Positions 51,214-58,325 of a DNA stretch of 64,000 bases are shown in pieces. A program made the position numbers and the translations under genes. Within the stretch, counting starts at the first letter, position 1, and each line of letters opens with the position of its first letter. The notes under the pieces were generated by a model. It made no database searches. It was given only the letters and a program-made list of their open reading frames with translations, and was not told the DNA's origin. Where the stretch lies: positions 3,864,542 to 3,928,541 of the forward strand of contig NC_015856.1 in the NCBI RefSeq assembly GCF_000221045.1, read 5' to 3'. This DNA is from Collimonas fungivorans Ter331 (GTDB lineage: Bacteria > Pseudomonadota > Gammaproteobacteria > Burkholderiales > Burkholderiaceae_D).

Positions 51214-53265
51214 ATGACAAAACAACCGCAAGTAGTCCCGCCCACCGAGCACCATCTAATTCATCCCAAATATAGAGCTGACATCGATGGCTTACGCGCT
51301 GTTGCGGTCTTGTCGGTTGTGATCTTCCATGCCTTCCCATCCTGGCTAAAAGGTGGCTTCGTCGGCGTAGATATTTTCTTCGTTATCTCCGGGTTCCTGA
51401 TTTCGACTATTCTTTTTACCAGCCTCGAAAAGAATCAGTTCAGCTTCTCGGAATTTTATGCTCGACGTGTAAAGCGAATTTTTCCAGCCCTTCTCCTGGT
51501 ACTGATCACGAGTTACGTCTTTGGTTGGTATGTGTTATTTGCCGATGAGTTCAAGCAACTAGGCAAACACATTGCCGGCGGCGCCGGATTCATCAGCAAT
51601 TTTGTTCTGTGGGATGAGAGCGGATATTTCGACACGACCGCCGAGGTAAAGCCGCTTCTACACCTCTGGTCGCTGGGCATCGAGGAACAGTTTTACATCG
51701 TGTGGCCGCTTATTCTTTGGGCAACATGGAAGAGAAAATTCAATGTTCTGACGATCACGGCGGCCATATTTGCAGCCTCGTTTGCGTGGAACGTCAACCA
51801 TGTTAGTCATGATCCTTCCACTACCTTCTATCTACCAGGCTCCCGTTTTTGGGAGCTGCTATCCGGCTCGATAGTCGCATACCTGACAATCCGTCGTAGC
51901 TCCGGGCTGGGTTGGATTGTGGAAAAATTGGACCCGATATTAGGCAAGGTTATTTTTTCAAGGCAGCAAGATAAAGGTATTGCGCTGCGCGATACACAAT
52001 CGATGGTCGGGGCGCTACTATTGGTGGCTGGAATTTTATGCACCACAAGTAAAAGCGCCTTCCCCGGCTGGTGGGCGATTTTGCCAACCGCCGGCGCCGT
52101 GTTGATTATTTCTGCTGGCCCTCGCGCATGGCTCAATAAAACAGTTCTTTCTAGCCGCCTGCTCGTCTGGATTGGATTGATCAGCTTCCCGTTGTATCTC
52201 TGGCACTGGCCTATTCTTTCGTTCGCCCGGATTGTCGAGAGCCAAACACCGTCATTAAAAATCCGCGTTGCCGCGGTGATCGTAGCTATAGCACTGGCAT
52301 GGCTGACTTACCGAATCATCGAGCGACCAATCCGCGCCGGCAAGAGCAATTACAAAACACCCGTGCTTGTTTTCCTGATGATCCTGGTCGGCACGGCCGG
52401 CTATGTAACGTATAAGCGTGACGGCCTTCCATTCCGGCCGCCGATCAGGTCAGCCGAAAAAATAAACTCTCAATTTGTAGGCCCATTGTGGAAGTACACC
52501 AAGAACGAAACATGCGTCAAGCGGTACCCGTTCCACGAGTCCGACAGTTATTTGTGGTGGTTCTGCATTGCCAGCAGCGAGCAGCCAACGACCGTATTTG
52601 TTTTGGGAACCAGCTATGCCAATCAGCTTTACCCGGGGTTCATTCAAAACAGCATGCTCAACAAAAACAGCATCCTCTCGATTGGCGCATGCGACATTGC
52701 CATCGATGCAGATGCTGCAGCTGCTACCCCGCAAACCAATGTCCCATGCACTGGCGAAGGCCCGCGCCATCAAGAACAACTGATTGCGGATATTGTTGAA
52801 AAAAACAAATCGATCAAGTACATCATCATCGATGGGCTGACCATCAATAACCCGGATAAGTTTTATATCGCCAGGCTTGAAAAGAGAATCAAGGCGTTTG
52901 AGGATCATGATATTAAAGTGATCATATTTACACCTCACCTCCGTGTCGACTACGACATAAAGGGATGCTTTGCGCGGCCCTTAAAAGAACCGCAGCGGGA
53001 TTGCATCATGCCACCGGAAGATGTGAAAAAATTTAAAGATGCCTTTGCGCCGATCATGGCGTCGATCTCAAAATCTCACCCAAACGTAGCGTTTTTTGAT
53101 CAGAACCAACTGTTCTGCGACAAAGAAAAATGCTCGATGATCCGCGACGGCATGCCCCTTTTTAGGGATGAATATCACCACATTTCCGAGTATGGCAGCA
53201 TCGAGCTGTCTCAGATTTTCGTAAAGTGGGCAGAGATAAATGCCCCAGGTATTTTGATTAAATAA
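51214..53265 (+). CDS. Membrane O-acyltransferase (OafA type) with C-terminal SGNH domain
   Basis: The protein has 683 residues. It starts at the ATG at 51214, since YRADIDGLRAVAVLSVVIFH is the usual N-terminus; the open frame further upstream runs into the terminator. About ten membrane segments follow, with GVDIFFVISGFLIS and LWSLGIEEQFYIVWP as acyltransferase-3 motifs. The C-terminal domain has VLGTSYANQLYPG (SGNH serine) and FRDEYHHISEYG (Asp and His). Such proteins O-acetylate lipopolysaccharide or other surface glycans. As prophage cargo next to the tRNA it is probably a lysogenic conversion gene. Confidence 0.9.
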   Translation: MTKQPQVVPPTEHHLIHPKYRADIDGLRAVAVLSVVIFHAFPSWLKGGFVGVDIFFVISGFLISTILFTSLEKNQFSFSEFYARRVKRIFPALLLVLITSYVFGWYVLFADEFKQLGKHIAGGAGFISNFVLWDESGYFDTTAEVKPLLHLWSLGIEEQFYIVWPLILWATWKRKFNVLTITAAIFAASFAWNVNHVSHDPSTTFYLPGSRFWELLSGSIVAYLTIRRSSGLGWIVEKLDPILGKVIFSRQQDKGIALRDTQSMVGALLLVAGILCTTSKSAFPGWWAILPTAGAVLIISAGPRAWLNKTVLSSRLLVWIGLISFPLYLWHWPILSFARIVESQTPSLKIRVAAVIVAIALAWLTYRIIERPIRAGKSNYKTPVLVFLMILVGTAGYVTYKRDGLPFRPPIRSAEKINSQFVGPLWKYTKNETCVKRYPFHESDSYLWWFCIASSEQPTTVFVLGTSYANQLYPGFIQNSMLNKNSILSIGACDIAIDADAAAATPQTNVPCTGEGPRHQEQLIADIVEKNKSIKYIIIDGLTINNPDKFYIARLEKRIKAFEDHDIKVIIFTPHLRVDYDIKGCFARPLKEPQRDCIMPPEDVKKFKDAFAPIMASISKSHPNVAFFDQNQLFCDKEKCSMIRDGMPLFRDEYHHISEYGSIELSQIFVKWAEINAPGILIK

Positions 53266-53284
53266 CAAATAAAGCACACCTAAA

Positions 53285-54358
53285 ATGCCGATCGATTTCA
53301 CACAGTTTCATGCATGCACAACCACCGCCTGCTCGACAGAAATGGTAGCTGCATTCCACCTTAACCAACCCATCTGGGATGCCGGGATTGTCTTCGATGA
53401 ACCCGTATTGCCTACGGGCGGCCCGGCCAATCTTTGGCGCAAACCAACAGCGATTGTCATGGTATCTAATCGCCACACTGGCGACGTCTATGTCCAAGGC
53501 CAGGACTATGATCTGTCGGACGGCGTGCTGCGGATCCTGCCTAACTCGCGCATTCCCATGGCGTTGAAGTTTCCCAATGTTCCTAACCCTGGGGCGCCAG
53601 CGATCTGGCAGCCGTTCACAAAATCGGGCGCGCCGCTGCGCATTGCCAGTGATTACCAGCAGCACCAAATAGCAGTGACATATACCGCAGGCGCCCTAGG
53701 TGGCCTGGTGCCGCTAATTGGGAGCGTTCCGATATCCGCAAGGAAGATTTCTGAGCGATCAGCCTTGGCCGCCACCATCTACGGCGATAGCATTTCAAAG
53801 GGAGACAATGCCACGGCCACGATAAACGAGGCACCGCACCAGCCTGGATGGGCTGACCTGATGGGGGCGATGCTTTCAAATGAAGGTGACGGCGAGTACT
53901 ACTGGCGCAATGTTTCTGTGGGCGGCTGGGATTCCTGGACAGGCTTGGTCAACGTGCAGGAGAAGGTCAACACTGTAGCCTCTGACCTGGTGATTATAGG
54001 CTTTGGCATGAACGATGCGTCCGGCGGCGTCACAAGCAAGAAATTCGAAGAGAATCTGCGCGCGATGATTGCGGCTATTCGTAAAAAATCACCAGAGACA
54101 GAGTTTATCCTGGTGTCATCCTTCCTTGGAAACGAGGATTGGAAGCCGTCGAATAACGGCTTGCTGCGTGACTATCGGGTATCGATGATACGTATCGTGG
54201 CAAACACAGATGGCGTCGCGCTGGCCGACATGACGGCCTTGTCCGAGAGCGTTTTGAAGAGCAAGAGCTATTACGACATTACGTCCAACGGGGTCAACCA
54301 CCCGGGGGATTTCCTGCACGTAGGCTATGCGCAGGTAGTCTCCCGGGCTATCCGCTAG
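53285..54358 (+). CDS. SGNH/GDSL hydrolase, prophage cargo
   Basis: The protein has 357 residues without a signal peptide. An N-terminal domain of about 150 residues with GDVYVQGQDYDLSDG resembles a beta-rich module. The SGNH domain starts at ATIYGDSISKGDNA (nucleophilic Ser), with GFGMNDAS and the C-terminal VNHPGDFLHVG providing Asp and His. It lies 19 bases after the acyltransferase, on the same strand, and its stop overlaps that of the convergent Rz gene. It may be an acyl esterase for the glycan that the acyltransferase modifies (inference). Confidence 0.82.
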   Translation: MPIDFTQFHACTTTACSTEMVAAFHLNQPIWDAGIVFDEPVLPTGGPANLWRKPTAIVMVSNRHTGDVYVQGQDYDLSDGVLRILPNSRIPMALKFPNVPNPGAPAIWQPFTKSGAPLRIASDYQQHQIAVTYTAGALGGLVPLIGSVPISARKISERSALAATIYGDSISKGDNATATINEAPHQPGWADLMGAMLSNEGDGEYYWRNVSVGGWDSWTGLVNVQEKVNTVASDLVIIGFGMNDASGGVTSKKFEENLRAMIAAIRKKSPETEFILVSSFLGNEDWKPSNNGLLRDYRVSMIRIVANTDGVALADMTALSESVLKSKSYYDITSNGVNHPGDFLHVGYAQVVSRAIR

Positions 54359-54849
54359 TTACCGCTCTTGGCGGGAGCCAGCTTGTTTATCTCAGTTGCC
54401 ACACCGTCGTAGCGGACATTGCAGGCATTCAGTTCGTTGATGTAGTTGTCTGCTCTGGCAGCTTCCCCCGCAAGAAATCCTGCATCCGGCTTTGAAAGTT
54501 CGGCACCACTGGCACCCGCGCACTGGCCGACCGTTCCGGCACCTTCGCCACTGGCGTTTGCACGACGCGCAGGGCGGGCGCGCAGCTCGTTAAGAGCAGC
54601 AGCGAGCTTGCTATTGACAATAGCAACTTGTTTAACCTTTTCATCGTCGGCCTCTTTTATCTTAGCTTTCATGGTGGATTCTGCGGTGTCAGCGCGCACG
54701 GTGGCGGCGTCGAGATCGGTCTTTGCTGTGGCGCTTGCCGCTGCTTCGCGGGCAACCCATACGCGCCGCTCGTCAAACTTACCGACAAAGAACATCGCCG
54801 CGGCAATCGCCAGGGCTGCGAGCCAGAGGCGCGGGTCGAGGATGCTCAT
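54355..54849 (-). CDS. Phage Rz-like i-spanin
   Basis: The protein has 164 residues. An N-terminal membrane segment (LWLAALAIAAAMFFVGK) is followed by a long helical, charged periplasmic part (ATVRADTAESTMKAKIKEAD and ELRARPARRAN). This is the layout of Rz, the inner-membrane spanin that disrupts the outer membrane in the last step of lysis. It overlaps the endolysin stop by 4 bases, and an Rz1-like lipoprotein is nested in it. Confidence 0.85.
   Translation of the reverse strand: MSILDPRLWLAALAIAAAMFFVGKFDERRVWVAREAAASATAKTDLDAATVRADTAESTMKAKIKEADDEKVKQVAIVNSKLAAALNELRARPARRANASGEGAGTVGQCAGASGAELSKPDAGFLAGEAARADNYINELNACNVRYDGVATEINKLAPAKSGN
54429..54644 (-). CDS. Phage Rz1-like o-spanin lipoprotein, nested in Rz
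   Basis: The product has 71 residues. The signal peptide ends in a lipobox (LLLLTSC, Cys21), followed by a Pro-rich short mature part. It lies entirely within the Rz gene in another frame, as Rz1 does in lambda. Together with Rz it forms the spanin complex bridging inner and outer membranes. Confidence 0.85.
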   Translation of the reverse strand: MKRLNKLLLSIASSLLLLTSCAPALRVVQTPVAKVPERSASARVPVVPNFQSRMQDFLRGKLPEQTTTSTN

Positions 54850-55277
54850 ACGATGCCCGACATATAGCCGGTCCCGGTGCGGATCGTCAGCAGCTGGTTG
54901 CGCAGCTTGCCGGCTGCCAGGCCGACATGGACCCAGCGGTCAAACTCCAGGATGAGCTGGTCAAACTGGATACCGCTGTCCTTGATGAGATTGGCGAGCG
55001 CCTTGGGCGTGTAGCCTGGGACGTTGATATCGGCAGCCAGGCCAAGGACGTGCGCGCTGTTGGATGCGCCGCCAACGGCCTTGTTGACTGCCGGCGACCT
55101 GTAGCCGCTGGTGACGATGATGGGCTTACCTACCAGGGTGCGGATCTGCTCCAGGGTCGCAGCCGTCAGTTTCAGGTTATCGATCACAGCCAGGCTGGGG
55201 GTGTTGTCAATCCCTTGGCGTACGGCTGTTTCCGATATCGTCATTTCGGCAAGCGTGAAGTGTTCGGTCAGGTTCAT
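54846..55277 (-). CDS. Phage endolysin, peptidase M15 family
   Basis: The protein has 143 residues. Zinc-site motifs are VTSGYRSPAVNKAVGGASNS, SAHVLGLAADI and RWVHVGL. M15-type phage enzymes cut the peptide part of peptidoglycan. No signal peptide is seen, so it needs a holin to reach the wall. It overlaps its neighbours on both sides by 4 bases. Confidence 0.9.
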   Translation of the reverse strand: MNLTEHFTLAEMTISETAVRQGIDNTPSLAVIDNLKLTAATLEQIRTLVGKPIIVTSGYRSPAVNKAVGGASNSAHVLGLAADINVPGYTPKALANLIKDSGIQFDQLILEFDRWVHVGLAAGKLRNQLLTIRTGTGYMSGIV

Positions 55278-55540
55278 TGTTCATCCTCGCAATTGCACTT
55301 GCGCCACCGCAGGAAAAACCAGACGGCCAGGATGGCGACAGCGACGTTAGAAAGCACCTCGGATTGCTCGGCCCAAAAGCCGAAAACGTCCGGGCGGGTG
55401 ATGTTCACAAAGGAAGTAATCGCCACCAGCGACAGCGCAACGGTGCCGAACACCTGGGTATCGAGCCTCTTGTTCAAGACAGCCCACAGGCAGAAAACCA
55501 ACAGCACCAGATTAGCGATCGTGTTAACGAGTTGGATCAT
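55274..55540 (-). CDS. Phage small membrane protein, holin or antiholin candidate
   Basis: The product has 88 residues with three predicted membrane segments (around TIANLVLLVFCLWAVL, VFGTVALSLVAITSFV and VLSNVAVAILAVWFFLRW) and a charged C-terminus with two Cys. The ATG at 55540 starts the hydrophobic protein; the longer frame upstream overlaps the next gene without similarity. It lies directly upstream of the endolysin, where holins are found. Confidence 0.72.
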   Translation of the reverse strand: MIQLVNTIANLVLLVFCLWAVLNKRLDTQVFGTVALSLVAITSFVNITRPDVFGFWAEQSEVLSNVAVAILAVWFFLRWRKCNCEDEQ

Positions 55541-55883
55541 TTTTCGCTCCAAGGTAACGGCGCTTGAGAGCGCCGATGATGTCGGCTTCGTTAATCTCTT
55601 TGAACACTTCGCGGGCCGTGGCAAGCGCAAATAGCCCGACAAGAAATTCGATACCAGAGTGCGTTCGGCTGCCGGTGATCGCGAACCACTCGATCAGCAC
55701 CGGGGCGATATACACGGCACAGGCCAGGCCAGCGCCGAAGCTGGATAGCTTTTGCCACCAGTTCAGACCATCGCCCAGAAATTTCAACGCTACAGCCGAT
55801 CCTACGGCGCCGGGCAAAAGCGGAAGCAAGTACTTTGTCACCGCCACCCACGTCACCGTGGCAAAGCTAGTTGGTTCTGGCAT
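55524..55883 (-). CDS. Phage holin-like membrane protein
   Basis: The product has 119 residues with membrane segments around TKYLLPLLPGAVGSAVALKF, GAGLACAVYIAPVLIEWF and GIEFLVGLFALATAREVF, and a basic C-terminus. The ATG at 55883 is chosen over an in-frame one at 55895, which overlaps the terminator hairpin. Position at the head of the lysis cassette and overlap with the second membrane protein support a holin. Confidence 0.72.
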   Translation of the reverse strand: MPEPTSFATVTWVAVTKYLLPLLPGAVGSAVALKFLGDGLNWWQKLSSFGAGLACAVYIAPVLIEWFAITGSRTHSGIEFLVGLFALATAREVFKEINEADIIGALKRRYLGAKNDPTR

Positions 55884-55892
55884 TATTTTTCC

Positions 55893-55917
55893 CAAAAAAA
55901 AGCCTGCCGTAGCAGGT
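55893..55917 (-). terminator. Terminator after the tailspike gene
   Basis: On the - strand, CCTGC and GCAGG enclose a short loop and are followed by a run of eight T. It lies between the tailspike stop and the first lysis gene. Confidence 0.75.
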
Positions 55918-55938
55918 CTTGGTGGCGGTCTAAACCGA

Positions 55939-58260
55939 TCAACGGTTATCTATCTGCCAGGTGAGCCCCGAAAGATTCACATAACTCGAAGCTGTCGCGC
56001 CGGTGATAGTGATATTTCCGTTAGGATTGATCGATACGATCACGCGCTCAGTCGTAATGTCAGTAACTAGGTAGACGTCAATTTGATGTTTCGGCGCCAA
56101 ATTTGCCGGAATCGTCGCAATCACAGTACCATTGGTCTTGATTGCACCGGCTAGAGCATTAATAATGCCGGTACAGTTCACGGAATATGCCGCACTTATT
56201 TGGAGATTTGGCGCAGCTATTGTTCCGCCCCAGTTATTCAAAAAGGTGGCTATCGGCACATCAAACATTTTGCTACCGACATTCTGCGGATACAAAATGC
56301 CCATGATCTTACGAGCGACCATCATGCCGGTCAGGCGATTGGCCATAGTGGTCGGGTGAATGTTGTCGTAGACCACGGAGTCACCGGCATTAGTCAAATT
56401 TGGCGTCAGCGCGGGATTTATGTAGTTCGCCAGGACCGGGCCTTCATAGTCCAACGGATCAACAATAAATCCTCCCCGCTCTATGCAAACACGAATGATT
56501 GCAGCCCGCAGCAAACCAGCATTACCGTAATTCAGCGATGCCTGTCCGCCGGATCCAGCCTGTGCCTGTCCATACCACATACCAGGAATAATCACGACTG
56601 GAATGGCTCCGGCTGCCGTGCAAAGATCAAGCATCGCACCGATATTTGCCAGGGAATTTGCCATGGCATAGCCACCCTGCACGTCGTTTGTGCCACCTTC
56701 GATGATCACTACGCTTGCACCCGCGACGCCGTTTGTCTGCATTGAAGCCAGCATATCCGGCGTCGACGTGCCAGCGACTGCCAGGTTGGTGATCACTGTA
56801 TTTCTAAGGCCGGCGGTAAACTCAAGAGCCTCCTTCATATAATTTGGCCATGCATCATGCCGTGGACACGATTTCGAATCGCCGAAAATCTTAATTCCAA
56901 TAAATCTGCCGGCGGTCGGTGGTTTTCCACGACAGATATGCAGACTTTGAAACTTAGTCGTTTGACCTGCAGACGTCGGCAATATCCCGAAGCCGGCCTC
57001 GTATATGGCACCGGGCGTGGTTTCAGAATCCACCACAAGTCCATTCAAAAGAATTGAATATTTATTCCATGCATCAATACGTATTGACAGAATGCCGTTG
57101 AGCCCGGCGTATGACTGATGGGACCCTTGACCTGGTGGGCTGGCGGACAATACAACTTGTGTTTGTCCAACATTTTTAGTAAAGCCCTTGACATCAGTAA
57201 AGCCGATGTCTGACGAAACATAAACCCCTGCATAGCCGCCCTGGTATCTCACTATGGCATAGTTCAAAGGCGTGCCAGTTTGCGCCATGCCACAGCTTAT
57301 TTTGTCACCTGGCATGATGGTAATCATGCCCATGTGAATATTTCCACCAATGGCACCAGAAACCGTAAAACTGTCTGAATTGGAAGCTGTGAAGGTATCT
57401 GCACTGAACGTGTCGCCAGTGCTCCACGCAACCTGCCTCGCAGTAAAACCGGTTCCTTGTAATGCCAAGTAGGTGGATCGATCGTATTCAGCGTCTGACA
57501 GCCAGAGCGATTTATTAGCCGATGGCTGCCGGAAAAATGGTGACGCATCGTAATATCTGGATAAATCTCTGCAATAGATACGTGTTGTATGCTTGAAATT
57601 CAACATGTCGGCACCGACAGTCGAACCAAAAATGTAATTGTTGTTCGGGATAGAAAGCACAACACCAGGATCAACGTCGATTCTTTTCCCATTTAATTCA
57701 GCCGTCGGGAATAGCGAGTTAAACCAGTATATGTTTGATGCGCCCGCCACAAATGGGAAGCGCACCGAAAATCCGGAAGATGCGGCCGCAACGGTCGCCG
57801 CGTAGCAATCAGTGACGCCATCCGCAGCGCCGCCCTTGTCCAGAATACTCACGACCTCATGCAGCTTCCGATCAATCGTCTGAGAAATAGACCCTGTTCC
57901 TGCCTGCTTGAAGCCCACGAGCAGTGCACCAGCGTCAGCGGCGAGTGATTCGCCCATTACCCCTTGATACACTCTCCAATTGGCAGCATCGCCCGTAAAG
58001 GTCGGGCCAGACGTATTTGCAATAACGCAGATGTACCAGGAACCCAAATTCGAGACGACGTCTTTGATTGCATAGGTCGTTGCGGTCGCCCATGCACCGC
58101 GAATATTCACACTCTTAATTGTGTCCACGGCTCCCTGTACGGTAAGCTTTGTGTTTCCTTTTCTGTCGGTAGCAGTACTGGCCGGCGAAGTTGCTATATC
58201 TGCGATGTGATCGACGTCAAGTTTTGCGTTATCCAAGTCGACAATAGTAAGTGCGGTCAT
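55939..58260 (-). CDS. Phage tailspike with SGNH esterase domain
   Basis: The protein has 773 residues. Residues 1-140 carry a tail-attachment region with ALLVGFKQAGTGSISQTIDR, and then LHEVVSILDKGGAADGVTD, the usual start of tailspike beta-helices. The middle is beta-rich. An SGNH domain runs from about residue 455 (IKIFGDSKSC) through EGGTNDVQGG to YDNIHPTT near 633. A beta-rich C-terminus may trimerise. It probably binds the host surface glycan and removes acyl groups from it. Terminators lie on both sides. Confidence 0.87.
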   Translation of the reverse strand: MTALTIVDLDNAKLDVDHIADIATSPASTATDRKGNTKLTVQGAVDTIKSVNIRGAWATATTYAIKDVVSNLGSWYICVIANTSGPTFTGDAANWRVYQGVMGESLAADAGALLVGFKQAGTGSISQTIDRKLHEVVSILDKGGAADGVTDCYAATVAAASSGFSVRFPFVAGASNIYWFNSLFPTAELNGKRIDVDPGVVLSIPNNNYIFGSTVGADMLNFKHTTRIYCRDLSRYYDASPFFRQPSANKSLWLSDAEYDRSTYLALQGTGFTARQVAWSTGDTFSADTFTASNSDSFTVSGAIGGNIHMGMITIMPGDKISCGMAQTGTPLNYAIVRYQGGYAGVYVSSDIGFTDVKGFTKNVGQTQVVLSASPPGQGSHQSYAGLNGILSIRIDAWNKYSILLNGLVVDSETTPGAIYEAGFGILPTSAGQTTKFQSLHICRGKPPTAGRFIGIKIFGDSKSCPRHDAWPNYMKEALEFTAGLRNTVITNLAVAGTSTPDMLASMQTNGVAGASVVIIEGGTNDVQGGYAMANSLANIGAMLDLCTAAGAIPVVIIPGMWYGQAQAGSGGQASLNYGNAGLLRAAIIRVCIERGGFIVDPLDYEGPVLANYINPALTPNLTNAGDSVVYDNIHPTTMANRLTGMMVARKIMGILYPQNVGSKMFDVPIATFLNNWGGTIAAPNLQISAAYSVNCTGIINALAGAIKTNGTVIATIPANLAPKHQIDVYLVTDITTERVIVSINPNGNITITGATASSYVNLSGLTWQIDNR

Positions 58261-58280
58261 GATGTCCTTTTTGTAGGCGT

Positions 58281-58304
58281 AAAAAAACCGCCTCGAGGGC
58301 GGTT
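58281..58304 (-). terminator. Terminator after the J gene
   Basis: On the - strand, AACCGCC and GGCGGTT enclose a 5-base loop and run into seven T. It lies 22 bases beyond the J stop. Confidence 0.85.
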
Positions 58305-58325
58305 CAATGTATTTTGTGTGAGAAT

